Assembly (NCBI GenBank): GCA_947588745.1
Contig: CANPYW010000002.1
Span: forward strand, 1 to 64,000
Origin: Candidatus Gastranaerophilales bacterium
GTDB taxonomy: Bacteria; Cyanobacteriota; Vampirovibrionia; Gastranaerophilales; Gastranaerophilaceae
Direction: 5' to 3'
Length of the DNA: 64,000 bases
Shown here one piece after another: positions 1 through 8,713 of the stretch; position 1 is the first letter of the stretch, and every line of letters starts with the position of its first letter. The position numbers and the translations under genes are program-made. Below the pieces are notes generated by a model. The model was not told where the DNA came from, searched no databases, and saw nothing but the letters and a program-made list of their open reading frames with translations.

Positions 1-987
1 GAATATATGCAGGAACAAACCGAACGTGACGGTTATTTTGATTTTAAAGATGTAAAAGGACAGTTAAAAGCTAAAAAAGCAATGGAAATTGCCGCCGCAG
101 GAGCTCATAATATGCTTATGTCCGGGCCTCCCGGGTCGGGTAAAACTTTGCTCGCAAAATGTTTTTCCTCAATTCTTCCGCCTTTAACGTTTGAAGAATC
201 CATCGAACTTACAAAAATATACAGCATAAGTTCTATGGTTAATCCCAACAGACCGTTGATTACGCAGCGTCCGTTCCGAAGTGTTCACCATACGGCTTCT
301 GCCATAGGTATAATCGGCGGCGGAACAAATCCAAAGCCGGGTGAAATAACACTTGCACATCGTGGTGTTTTATTTTTGGATGAATTTGTTGAATTTCCGA
401 GAGGGGTAATTGAAGTGTTAAGACAGCCGCTTGAGGACGGAAAAATTGTTATCGCAAGAGCAAAAATGAGATTGGAATTTCCCTCCGATTTTATTCTGCT
501 TGCGGCTATGAATCCCTGCCCTTGCGGGTATTTAGGTGACAGCGAAAAACACTGCACGTGTTCTGAATATCAAATTAAACAATATCGCTCAAAACTTTCA
601 GGCCCTATCCTAGACAGAATAGATATCGTAATAGATGTTCCAAGATTAAAGCTCAACGAACTTATGGACAATGCACCTCAACAGGCAGAAACGTCGGAAC
701 AAATAAGGAAAAGAGTTTCTGAAGCCAGAAATATTCAACTTGAAAGATATAAAGATTTCGGCATATATACAAATTCCCAATTAACTCCGAAACTTATCAG
801 AAAATTCTGCCATCTTGATAATGAAAGCAGTTTTATTCTGAAAGAAGCGGTAAAAAAGTTTAATATGTCTGCAAGAGCTTATGACAGAGTCCTTAAGCTG
901 GCAAGAACCATTGCAGACCTTGATAAAAGCCAGGATATACTTCTTAAACACATCTCTCAGGCTATTAATTATCGCTCAAGCATTTGA
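1..987 (+). CDS. yifB: YifB/ComM-family Mg-chelatase-like AAA+ ATPase, 5'-truncated by window edge
   Basis: This is the C-terminal two thirds of a YifB/ComM-type ATPase. The reading frame is open to base 1 and the first ATG (7) is internal to the family fold: these proteins are about 500 residues with an N-terminal Lon-protease-like domain, absent here because it lies upstream of the window. Visible are Walker A GPPGSGKT (bases 124-147), Walker B LFLDEF (373-390), the family's Cys cluster NPCPCGY...CTC and the C-terminal Mg-chelatase helical domain. ComM acts as a helicase promoting branch migration during natural transformation in some bacteria; that role here is only inferred. No terminator is obvious after the stop. 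Confidence 0.9.
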   Translation, partial: EYMQEQTERDGYFDFKDVKGQLKAKKAMEIAAAGAHNMLMSGPPGSGKTLLAKCFSSILPPLTFEESIELTKIYSISSMVNPNRPLITQRPFRSVHHTASAIGIIGGGTNPKPGEITLAHRGVLFLDEFVEFPRGVIEVLRQPLEDGKIVIARAKMRLEFPSDFILLAAMNPCPCGYLGDSEKHCTCSEYQIKQYRSKLSGPILDRIDIVIDVPRLKLNELMDNAPQQAETSEQIRKRVSEARNIQLERYKDFGIYTNSQLTPKLIRKFCHLDNESSFILKEAVKKFNMSARAYDRVLKLARTIADLDKSQDILLKHISQAINYRSSI

Positions 988-1195
988 TGAATATACATAT
1001 TAAATTAAATCTGTTTTGCAAAATTTATTTTTAATATTAAATTCTCATTCCCAAATATCAATCATCTATTGAAATACAGAGATATTTTTTTGTTAAGTTT
1101 TATTAATTACATAAAATTATAGAGCAATTACTTAACAAGTATATACTTTATATATATATTAAAATAAATTTATTGTGATTTTCAGAGGATATGAA

Positions 1196-2737
1196 ATGAA
1201 TTTTGGCATTACAAATAATTTTTCAGGTTCAAATAATATAGGCAATTTACAAGAAAAAGTAAACAATTGCCAATCGAAAGTTCAGACCGATTCGCAAACG
1301 GTAACGGAAAAATCAAATTTACTTTCAACTCTCAATTCGGACAAAGCGGAACTTTCAAATAATTTATCCGAAAAAGCTTCATTGGTATCAACAGCACAAT
1401 CCGTTTTAGATACGGCTAATTCTCTGCTTTCCTCGGCACAAAGTATTCCAATTCAACAAATAAAAGATGAAGATGGTAATGTTACACAAGATTCATCATT
1501 GAGAGATGCTGCAATAAATCAGGCTAAGGCCGCAATAAACAGTGCAACAGCAGAATTAAATGCCGCCGAAAAAGAATATGAACAAGCTCAAAAGGCTGTT
1601 GAACAAAAAGAGAAAGAAGCTTCTCAAGCTCAAACGGAATTAAATAATGCTAACACGATTAAAACCAATGATGAAGCAGCTTTAAGTTCAGCTCAACAAG
1701 AATTATCAGCCGCTCAAATGCAAAACAATAACAAGCCGAACGGCGAAATAGATAATCCGTTTTATCAGAATGATATTGGTGATTGCGGTTTACTTTCAAG
1801 TATTTATGCAATGTCTTGTTCCGAAAAAGGTGCGGAACATATAAAAAATTCAATTAAATCTTCAAAGGATAAAGACGGAAAGAATATTTACAACATTACT
1901 TTTAGCGGGATTAACGAAACATATTCCGTCAGTCAGGATGAAATTGATAAAGCTCAAAATGATAAAAACGGAAGAAAATATGCAACAGGTGATAATGATG
2001 TAACATTGATTGAGCTTGCGGTTGAGAAATGCATTACGAATTCAAATGATAATTTAATCAGAGATTTATACCCAAAGAAAAATGATAATGAAAATTCATT
2101 TGGTGCTTCAAAAGGTACGGATTATCTCAGAGGAATTTCCGCAAACTTAATAGATTACATCTTTACGGGGAATACCGGCGGGCGTAACAAGTTTGAGAAA
2201 AAAGATTTTGAAAATGTTATTCAAACTTCATCGACAATATTTTCAGATAAAGAATTAAACATTCAAGATATTGACGGAAAAGACGTTACCATAAAGAAAA
2301 ATAAGGTATATGATATTGTATCACGCAATGATGACGGAACCATCGATATAAAAACTCCGAAAAAATTCTTACAAGCTTCAAAAACATATACAATAGACCC
2401 AATGCAGTTATATGATGCAGATTACAACAACTTTAAATCCAACAATGATGATTTTGCTTCACATATTATTGATAATTATGAACAGGATAAAAATTCAAAA
2501 TCTCTCGTTTGGGCAAATATGGAAGATTACGAAAGTGATGAAGATTTTTATTCCAAAGTTAAAGATGTTAACGGTAATGAAATAGAACTTGCAAAACAAC
2601 ACGCTTATGCTGTAAGCAATGTTGAAGGTGATGTCATTACTCTTGTTAATCCCTGGAATACGGGAGAAGAAATGAAATTTAATAAAGAAGAACTGTTTGA
2701 TTTAGACAATTATCAATTATATGATTTAACAATGTAA
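1196..2737 (+). CDS. calpain-like (C2 family) cysteine protease with N-terminal coiled coil
   Basis: Predicted 513-residue protein. I chose ATG 1196 over an in-frame GTG at 1175 because AGAGGA lies 7 bases before the ATG. Residues about 10-185 are Ala/Ser/Gln/Glu-rich and predicted coiled coil. From about residue 186 a calpain-type papain fold begins: YQNDIGDCGLLSSIYAMS provides the oxyanion Gln191 and nucleophile Cys197 (compare QGxLGDCWLL in calpains), KQHAYAV gives His469 and VNPWN gives Asn485, so the full Cys-His-Asn triad is present in order. There is no signal peptide. No calcium-binding EF-hands or C2 domain are visible. The gene stands alone between yifB and a bidirectional terminator. 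Its substrate is unknown. Confidence 0.75.
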   Translation: MNFGITNNFSGSNNIGNLQEKVNNCQSKVQTDSQTVTEKSNLLSTLNSDKAELSNNLSEKASLVSTAQSVLDTANSLLSSAQSIPIQQIKDEDGNVTQDSSLRDAAINQAKAAINSATAELNAAEKEYEQAQKAVEQKEKEASQAQTELNNANTIKTNDEAALSSAQQELSAAQMQNNNKPNGEIDNPFYQNDIGDCGLLSSIYAMSCSEKGAEHIKNSIKSSKDKDGKNIYNITFSGINETYSVSQDEIDKAQNDKNGRKYATGDNDVTLIELAVEKCITNSNDNLIRDLYPKKNDNENSFGASKGTDYLRGISANLIDYIFTGNTGGRNKFEKKDFENVIQTSSTIFSDKELNIQDIDGKDVTIKKNKVYDIVSRNDDGTIDIKTPKKFLQASKTYTIDPMQLYDADYNNFKSNNDDFASHIIDNYEQDKNSKSLVWANMEDYESDEDFYSKVKDVNGNEIELAKQHAYAVSNVEGDVITLVNPWNTGEEMKFNKEELFDLDNYQLYDLTM

Positions 2738-2768
2738 AAAAGCCGTAAAATATTTTACGGCTTTTTTA
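2738..2768. terminator. bidirectional intrinsic terminator between calpain-like gene and dut
   Basis: A perfect 10-bp stem AGCCGTAAAA / TTTTACGGCT (2741-2750 and 2753-2762) with a 2-base loop is flanked by an A-run on the left and a T-run on the right. It can therefore end transcription from both converging genes. Confidence 0.85.
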
Positions 2769-2779
2769 TTATATTTTTA

Positions 2780-3214
2780 TCACATACCTGTTGAACCAAA
2801 ACCACCTTCGCCTCTCACTGAAGCTGCCAGCTCCGTAGTAACCTCAATTTGAGCTTTCTCTACTTTTGCAATTACCATTTGAGCAATTCTGTCATCCGGA
2901 TTAATTGTATATTCTTCATTTGAAAGATTAACAAGCCCCACACAAACCTCGCCTCTATAATCGGCATCAACCGTTCCAACAGCATTTATAAGCGTTATGC
3001 CGTGTTTAACCGATAATCCCGAACGAGCCCTTATTTGAGCTTCATACTCAACCGGAATTTCTATCTTTATTCCAGTCGGAACAAGTGTGCGTTCCAACGG
3101 TTTTAATGTTACGGGTTTATCTATTGCAGCATATAAATCCATACCCGATGAACCTTCTGTTTTATACTCCGGCAAATGTTTATTATGCTCAAGCCTTGTT
3201 ACTTTCATTTTCAT
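2780..3214 (-). CDS. dut: dUTP diphosphatase (dUTPase)
   Basis: Hydrolyses dUTP to dUMP and PPi, keeping uracil out of DNA and feeding dTMP synthesis. The 144-residue length is standard for the trimeric enzyme. All five motifs are seen in order: GSSGMDLYA (1), RSGLSVKHGI (2), GTVDADYRGE with the catalytic Asp/Tyr (3), RIAQMVI (4) and the Gly-rich RGEGGFGSTG tail (5). The start at 3214 has AAGGAG upstream (minus strand) at good spacing and overlaps the end of the preceding gene by 26 bases, so dut is the last gene of the operon running from the pxpA-like gene. Confidence 0.97.
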   Translation of the reverse strand: MKMKVTRLEHNKHLPEYKTEGSSGMDLYAAIDKPVTLKPLERTLVPTGIKIEIPVEYEAQIRARSGLSVKHGITLINAVGTVDADYRGEVCVGLVNLSNEEYTINPDDRIAQMVIAKVEKAQIEVTTELAASVRGEGGFGSTGM

Positions 3215-4217
3215 TGTTTTGCTCCTTTATTAACTTATACAACGGTTGCTTATTTGAAACTGATAAATTTTTAGACAAGTTATATTCACCTTTTAATTCC
3301 ATGGTATATTTATGAATTGGTCTGCAATCATAAGTTATTTTAAAACGGTTTGTGGTTATAAATTCACCAAAAAAGTTCAATGCGAGTATTGTATCCATAC
3401 AATCAAGTTCTTTTTCCAATACCCCTATTTGCGTAATTGCACTTAAAACATAACAAAATGACACATTAATGCCATATTTTTTAAATTCCAAGATAATTGA
3501 ATCTATTGTTGGTGATATGTAATAAACAAAATCATCCACATAATTAAAGTCTTTATAGACTAAAAATAAATTTTTTCTATAATAGCCTTTTTGAAGGGGC
3601 TTTGAATAACTGAAATTTTCTATCAGTTTTTTATTAATTCTTTGCTTCCAAACTTCAACTTCCTGAAATGTTAATTCTAAATCATCTTTTTTCTTCTTTA
3701 TTTTATTCAAATGAGGCATTATTAAAAACAACAATTTAGAATTTTCCAAAGGTGTATCCGAAATCAATTCGCTTTGCATTTTTCCGGAAGATTGCCCCGC
3801 CGTTTGTTCAGCATAATTCGGCGAAGGCATTGCATTAACTTTTTTATGTGCTTTACGTTTTTGTATATTTTTTAATCTCTTTTCTTCCTTTTCTATACTA
3901 TCTATTATCGAATAATAAATATTATTTAATATAAAATCAACCACAAATCCAATAACCAGCGAAATTACACCTATAATAGCAAGCGAAAAGTCAGCAGATA
4001 TTCCCTGTGGCTTGTAAAATTTACTTACAATTTGATACGGTACTTGAAATAACGGTGCAAATAAATATAACCATTCAACGTCTAAACAGTCTAAAAACCA
4101 AAATACAAAAGCTAAAAATGCATAAAAGAAAAATACAAAACACAAAAATTTTGCACTATTTACCAATTGTGCATAATTTTCAAGTTGTGATAATTTTTTA
4201 TTATTTCTGCTCTGCAT
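3189..4217 (-). CDS. membrane protein of unknown function in the panBC-dut operon
   Basis: 342 residues, family not recognised. After a charged N-terminus there is a hydrophobic segment (about residues 23-45, rich in Phe) and a second pair of apolar stretches (about 76-100), then a charged Lys/Glu-rich linker (about 105-150) and a soluble C-terminal domain of about 170 residues with alternating beta/alpha character (FLVYKDFNYVDDFVYY..., ALNFFGEFITTNRF...). That pattern loosely recalls a degenerate nucleotide-cyclase or GGDEF-like fold, but I see no catalytic motif. It starts 5 bases after panC ends and overlaps dut, so it is cotranscribed with them. Operon membership does not by itself reveal its role. 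Confidence 0.6.
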   Translation of the reverse strand: MQSRNNKKLSQLENYAQLVNSAKFLCFVFFFYAFLAFVFWFLDCLDVEWLYLFAPLFQVPYQIVSKFYKPQGISADFSLAIIGVISLVIGFVVDFILNNIYYSIIDSIEKEEKRLKNIQKRKAHKKVNAMPSPNYAEQTAGQSSGKMQSELISDTPLENSKLLFLIMPHLNKIKKKKDDLELTFQEVEVWKQRINKKLIENFSYSKPLQKGYYRKNLFLVYKDFNYVDDFVYYISPTIDSIILEFKKYGINVSFCYVLSAITQIGVLEKELDCMDTILALNFFGEFITTNRFKITYDCRPIHKYTMELKGEYNLSKNLSVSNKQPLYKLIKEQNNENESNKA

Positions 4218-4222
4218 TTATC

Positions 4223-5080
4223 CTATAAAATTATATTATCAATTAACCTTGTTTTTCCTGCCTTTGCAGCAATTGCTACAAGTGTGTTTTTACCTGCCGT
4301 CTTTACTTTTTCAAAATTTTCATAATCCCTGAACTCTATGTATTCCAAATATACATTATCCTTTAAAACGTCAAATCCGGCGTCAAATAATATTTCCGTA
4401 TCCGTTATTCCGCTTTTATATAATTTCTCTATTTGATTTAACGCCTTTGAAATACTCAATGCATTTTCTCTATCCTCTTTTGAAAGGTATGAGTTCCTTG
4501 AACTCAATGCCAATCCGTCAGATTCTCTAACTATCGGGCAGGATACAATTTCTACATTGACGTTTAAATCTTTTACCATTTGTCTTATTATAAATTGCTG
4601 CTGAGCATCTTTTTGTCCGAAAAAAGCAAAATCGGGTTGAACAATATTGAATAATTTTAAAACGACAGTTGCTACTCCGTCAAAATGACCTATTCTTGAT
4701 TTTCCGCATAAACAATCCACCAGGTTATACGGCGGACATACATAAGTTATTTCATCGTTTGAAAGCTTTTTATCGCCATACATCTCTTTAGGAGTCGGGG
4801 CAAAAATTATATCCGCACCGATTTCTTCACATACCTTTTTATCCCGGTCTATTGTTCGGGGGTATTTTTCGTAATCTTCATTCGGTCCGAATTGTATCGG
4901 GTTTACGAAAACGCTTACAACAACCTTATCACACATCTCTTTAGCCTTTTTTATCAATGATGCGTGACCGGCATGCAATGCACCCATGGTAGGAACAAGA
5001 CCTATGGTATATTTCCCCTCTTTATACGCTTTTATATTTTGTCTTACTTCTTCAATGCTGTTTGTTAATATAATGCTCAA
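4223..5080 (-). CDS. panC: pantothenate synthetase (pantoate--beta-alanine ligase)
   Basis: Condenses pantoate with beta-alanine using ATP, giving pantothenate for CoA synthesis. The 285-residue length is normal. The nucleotidyltransferase signature PTMGALHAGH (residues 30-39), the FVNPIQFGPNEDYEKYPR loop, GHFDGVATVV, FGQKDAQQ and the KMSKS-like region LALSSRNSYLS are all present. The start overlaps the end of panB by 29 bases, indicating translational coupling and a joint role in the vitamin B5 pathway. No panD (beta-alanine source) is in the window. Confidence 0.97.
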   Translation of the reverse strand: MSIILTNSIEEVRQNIKAYKEGKYTIGLVPTMGALHAGHASLIKKAKEMCDKVVVSVFVNPIQFGPNEDYEKYPRTIDRDKKVCEEIGADIIFAPTPKEMYGDKKLSNDEITYVCPPYNLVDCLCGKSRIGHFDGVATVVLKLFNIVQPDFAFFGQKDAQQQFIIRQMVKDLNVNVEIVSCPIVRESDGLALSSRNSYLSKEDRENALSISKALNQIEKLYKSGITDTEILFDAGFDVLKDNVYLEYIEFRDYENFEKVKTAGKNTLVAIAAKAGKTRLIDNIIL

Positions 5081-5918
5081 GTTTTATCCTCTCCTCATCA
5101 TCTAAATTAAAAGAATTCTTGTCAAACGGAAATTCGTTATTTTTAACCTCCGTCTTATATTGCGTTACGGCCAGTTTGATTATATTTTTTATATCCGCAT
5201 ATTGCTTTACGAATTTGGGAACATTTCCGGGATATTTACCCAAAATATCATCTATTACAAGCACCTGTCCGTCGCAATATTTTCCCGCACCTATTCCGAT
5301 TGCGGGTATCGATAAATTTTCACTTATATATTTAGCACTTTCTGTCGGAACCATTTCAAGTACAATCGAAAATACTCCGCTGTCCTCAAGTTTTTTAGCT
5401 GCTTCAAGCAGTTTAAGCGTATTTTCATAAGATTTACCCTGTATAAAATAGCCGCCTATCGTATTTATATATTGAGGGGTGAAGCCTAAATGCCCCATTA
5501 CGTTTATTCCGTTTTGAGTTAAATGTTTTACTTCATCAAGTATAAAGTCGTTTGCACCTTCCAATTTAACGGCTTTTGCTCCTGCCCGAATTAATTTTCC
5601 CGCATTTATAACTGTTTGCTCTTTTGAAACCTGATATGAAAGAAAAGGCATATCCGCAATTACCATTGCTCTTTTAACACCTGACGATACAGCTTTTGTA
5701 AATGTCAGCATATCTTCTACAGTAACATTTATCGTTGTATCATACCCGAGAATAGTCATTCCGAGCGAATCACCGACTAATATTGAGTCTATTTCACATT
5801 CATCAATATATTTTGCGGTTGAGAAATCATAAGCGGTCAACATTGTAATTTTTTCACCGTTTGATTTCATTTTTTGAAACGTTTTTGCGGTTACGGGCTT
5901 TATATTACCTGATATCAT
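5052..5918 (-). CDS. panB: 3-methyl-2-oxobutanoate hydroxymethyltransferase
   Basis: First committed step of pantothenate synthesis: transfers a hydroxymethyl group from 5,10-methylene-THF to ketoisovalerate, making ketopantoate. The 288-residue TIM-barrel protein has the expected motifs: TAYDFSTAKYIDE, the metal and substrate site DSILVGDSLGM, MVIADMPF, GAKAVKLEG and IPAIGIGAGKYCDGQVLVIDD. It overlaps yvcK upstream by 14 bases and panC downstream by 29 bases, forming a compressed operon. No ketopantoate reductase (panE) is seen nearby, so that step must be encoded elsewhere or done by IlvC. Confidence 0.97.
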   Translation of the reverse strand: MISGNIKPVTAKTFQKMKSNGEKITMLTAYDFSTAKYIDECEIDSILVGDSLGMTILGYDTTINVTVEDMLTFTKAVSSGVKRAMVIADMPFLSYQVSKEQTVINAGKLIRAGAKAVKLEGANDFILDEVKHLTQNGINVMGHLGFTPQYINTIGGYFIQGKSYENTLKLLEAAKKLEDSGVFSIVLEMVPTESAKYISENLSIPAIGIGAGKYCDGQVLVIDDILGKYPGNVPKFVKQYADIKNIIKLAVTQYKTEVKNNEFPFDKNSFNLDDEERIKLEHYINKQH

Positions 5919-7245
5919 GATGTTTACTCTTTTCTTTTTTTCTGAACCAATAATAAATTACTCTTGCCAGCCTGCCGGGAGAATGTCTTACAAATGAAGA
6001 ATGACCGTCCTCAAATCTTTTATCTTCAATTAAGTTCTTTTGGACAATTTCTATTCCCATTCTTGTAACTTCATCTTTATCTACAATCACAGGTTCAGAC
6101 CCGGCATCCTTATAAGGAGCTAACAAATCTGACGGTAATTCATTATTAACAAGAACAGCATCAATTATCTTATCATATTTGGCATGCTTTATAAGAGTTT
6201 TTATATGGTCTGAAACCTTGAAGCCGTCAGTTTCACCGGGTTGCGTCATTATATTACATACATATATTTTTTTTGCCTTGGCGAAATTTACCGCTTTTGC
6301 TATATCCGAGATTAAAAGATTCGGAACAACGCTTGTATATAAACTTCCGGGGCCTAATATTATTAAATCAGCATCGTGTATTGCGGCAATAACATCTTCA
6401 AGAGCCTTACAGTTATCGGGTTCGGAGAATAAACGTTTTATTTTTTTGCCCGATTCCGGTATGTTTGACTCGCCTTTAATAATTGTTCCGTCGTCCATTT
6501 CCGCAACCAAACGCATATCATCCAATGTTGAAGGTAATACTCTCCCCCTTATGGACAGTACATTTGATGATTCTTTGACTGCTCTATACATATCGCCCGT
6601 TATTGAACACATTGCGGTTATAAATAAATTGCCGAAGCTGTGCCCCGATAAGCCCGCACAATCTCTAAATCTGTACTGAAACAGTTTTGTTACCAAATCT
6701 TCGTCATCTGCAAGTGCAGCTATACAACTTCTGATATCACCCGGAGGCAATACACCCAGTTCTTCTCGTAATTTTCCTGAGCTTCCACCGTCATCACCTA
6801 CCGTTACTACAGCCGTTATATTATTCGTAATTTTTTTTATTCCTTTAAGCATTGTGGATAAGCCAGTTCCACCGCCTATAGCTACGATTTTAGGGCCTCT
6901 ATTTAATTTACGCCTTCTGTATAAGTCCTCTAAAAGAGCGTGTCTGTTTCTTTCGCTATGAATATCAAGTATTGAATAATTGGTTTTTAACCAGCCGATA
7001 AAGAAAAACATTCCGCCCACAAAAATTAAAAACCAGCCGAAAATCTCAGAAGGAAGCATCTGCGTTATTTTCATTATCATACTTATCATTGTATATACCG
7101 GACGCAGATTACAAATAATACATAATCCTACCGTTACAAAGACAGCACCGATAATCAGCAGAAAAAACCACCTTTTTATTTCCAACCCGGGAAGAAGCCA
7201 GCCTGCATCTTTGGGTATTCTTTTAAAAAAATCGGTTAATCGCAT
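5905..7245 (-). CDS. yvcK: YvcK/CofD-like gluconeogenesis factor with N-terminal membrane anchor
   Basis: 446 residues. The C-terminal about 325 residues match the YvcK/CofD-like family: nucleotide-sugar binding loop IVAIGGGTGLS (GGGTGL at 124-129), VTVGDDGGSSGKLREELG, PPGDIRSC, LSGHSFGNLF and the LGPGSLYTSVVPNLL motif. In Bacillus, YvcK binds UDP-GlcNAc and is needed for growth on gluconeogenic carbon and for normal cell-wall synthesis. This form carries an extra N-terminal region with two membrane spans (about 26-46 and 69-85), unlike the soluble 317-residue Bacillus protein, so it is probably anchored at the inner membrane. It lies between the pxpA-like gene (15-base gap) and panB (overlap). 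Confidence 0.9.
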   Translation of the reverse strand: MRLTDFFKRIPKDAGWLLPGLEIKRWFFLLIIGAVFVTVGLCIICNLRPVYTMISMIMKITQMLPSEIFGWFLIFVGGMFFFIGWLKTNYSILDIHSERNRHALLEDLYRRRKLNRGPKIVAIGGGTGLSTMLKGIKKITNNITAVVTVGDDGGSSGKLREELGVLPPGDIRSCIAALADDEDLVTKLFQYRFRDCAGLSGHSFGNLFITAMCSITGDMYRAVKESSNVLSIRGRVLPSTLDDMRLVAEMDDGTIIKGESNIPESGKKIKRLFSEPDNCKALEDVIAAIHDADLIILGPGSLYTSVVPNLLISDIAKAVNFAKAKKIYVCNIMTQPGETDGFKVSDHIKTLIKHAKYDKIIDAVLVNNELPSDLLAPYKDAGSEPVIVDKDEVTRMGIEIVQKNLIEDKRFEDGHSSFVRHSPGRLARVIYYWFRKKEKSKHHDIR

Positions 7246-7260
7246 ATTTTATACTCTTTT

Positions 7261-8031
7261 CTATACCCAGCCCGATATTTCGGCTCTGTTATAATTGGAA
7301 TTGGTCGGTTTTACAAGTTCGTTTGCTTTCATTAAGATTTTTAAAACATTGGGATTTTTTGTATCAAAATGAACAGTATCGCATTTTACGGGCATGAATA
7401 AGCCATTCCCCAGTTTTATTTGTGATGAAAACATTATTGTTCTTATTCTGTTAAGTATATCTTCTTCGTTTACATATTTTACCGAGTCCCAATCGGGTTT
7501 AAATTCGGGAGTATAATATTTATCCGCAAAAACTTCTCTATTGACAACCAGCCCCGTTTCATCCGCAACATTTGTAAGAATTTCATTATCCAAACACGTA
7601 TAATTCAGCCATTTATCAAACTTTTTTATTGCTTTTGCAATTTTCAAAGCAAAGTCTAAGTTCTCGCTTGCCAATTTATACATTGCTCCATGCGGTCTTA
7701 CGTGGTCTATTACGAGGTTATAAGATTTCGCAAATGAAGCAAGAGCACCCGTTTGATATATAACAATTGCCTCTATTTCATCATCGGTTAAGGACATTGG
7801 TCTATATCCTAATCCGGAAATATCATTAAACCCTATATGAGCTCCTATTGTAAGGTTCTTCTCTTTACATTTTAAAAGAAATTCACGTATTAATAAAGGG
7901 TCGCCGGCATGAAATCCGCATGAGATATTTACGGAACTGACATAATCCAATAATTCCGTTTCTTTATCATTCTTATATATCCCGAACCCTTGTGCTGCAT
8001 CTATATTAAAATCTATATGTTGAGATGGCAT
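7261..8031 (-). CDS. LamB/YcsF-family protein (PxpA-like, 5-oxoprolinase subunit A)
   Basis: 256 residues from the ATG at 8031, chosen because AAAGGGGA lies just upstream and translation then begins MPSQHIDFN, aligning with the IDLN start of the family. A longer open frame to 8118 has no ribosome site. YcsF/PxpA proteins normally act with PxpB and PxpC to open 5-oxoproline to glutamate with ATP. Conserved pieces are NISCGFHAGDP, GAHIGFNDISGLGYRPM and VRPHGAMYK. Departures are IDFNIDAAQGFG for the usual IDLNxDxGExFG and loss of the HPxxPD proline, and no pxpB/pxpC are nearby. I call the family firmly but the reaction only tentatively. First gene of the operon running to dut. Confidence 0.8.
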   Translation of the reverse strand: MPSQHIDFNIDAAQGFGIYKNDKETELLDYVSSVNISCGFHAGDPLLIREFLLKCKEKNLTIGAHIGFNDISGLGYRPMSLTDDEIEAIVIYQTGALASFAKSYNLVIDHVRPHGAMYKLASENLDFALKIAKAIKKFDKWLNYTCLDNEILTNVADETGLVVNREVFADKYYTPEFKPDWDSVKYVNEEDILNRIRTIMFSSQIKLGNGLFMPVKCDTVHFDTKNPNVLKILMKANELVKPTNSNYNRAEISGWV

Positions 8032-8248
8032 TCTATTCCCCTTTACCAAAACTGTTGTTCTCAAATTAAATATTATATGACAATTTATATTATACACTAA
8101 TATACAAATAATAGGCATTTATTAAGATTAATTTTGACTCTACGAAAAAAAACATTAAAATCAAGTTAAATTCATCTAAACAGATGTACTATACGAGGAA
8201 AAAAAATCGGATAATTCAAGTGTGGTAGTATAACAAAATAAGATAATT

Positions 8249-8710
8249 ATGCCATTTCGATACAGATTACAAAAGGTTCTTGATTTCAGAATTAAAAAGA
8301 AAGAAAATCAGCTTCAAGTCGTATTAAAAGCCAAAAGCGAGGTGGAAAGAATTCAAGATTTAATAAATGCCAATAACAAAGAAATTGAAGGTGTTATTCA
8401 AACTATGCGTGCTACAACCGATTTCAGAATGATGGATTCATACGACAAATATTTAAAACATCTGTATGAAAAAGGTGAAGAACTTAATAAACAAAAAGAA
8501 GAAGCCGAAAAAGTGCTTGCGGCAGAACAGGAAAAACTGGTTGAATGCGAAAAAGAAGTAAAAGTTCTTGAAAAACATAAGGAAAAAGCACTTGATACAT
8601 ACAAAGAAGAATTAAAACAGGCAGAAAATAAGCAACTTTCGGAAGTAGCGGTACAAAAATATTTTCAGAAAACAAAATTAAAGAAAGAAGAAGAAGAGGA
8701 CGATAACTAG
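8249..8710 (+). CDS. fliJ: flagellar export protein FliJ
   Basis: 153 residues, almost entirely one long antiparallel coiled coil with the FliJ-type opening MPFRYRLQKVLDFRIKKKE. FliJ sits in the export gate of the flagellar type III apparatus, linking the FliI ATPase ring to FlhA and recycling chaperones. The length (about 145-150 in relatives), high Lys/Glu/Gln content and position three bases before a FliK-like gene and a hook/rod gene support the call. It is the first gene of a four-gene plus-strand operon. The 130 bases upstream show no promoter I can assign with confidence. Confidence 0.85.
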   Translation: MPFRYRLQKVLDFRIKKKENQLQVVLKAKSEVERIQDLINANNKEIEGVIQTMRATTDFRMMDSYDKYLKHLYEKGEELNKQKEEAEKVLAAEQEKLVECEKEVKVLEKHKEKALDTYKEELKQAENKQLSEVAVQKYFQKTKLKKEEEEDDN

Positions 8711-8713
8711 TTC

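Noticed and set aside
3085-3315. Plus-strand open frame over dut and the membrane protein gene
   Set aside because: Antisense to clear coding sequence; no motif or ribosome site. The same reasoning removes the other antisense frames over panB, yvcK, atpD, ftsZ, the SNF2 gene and others.
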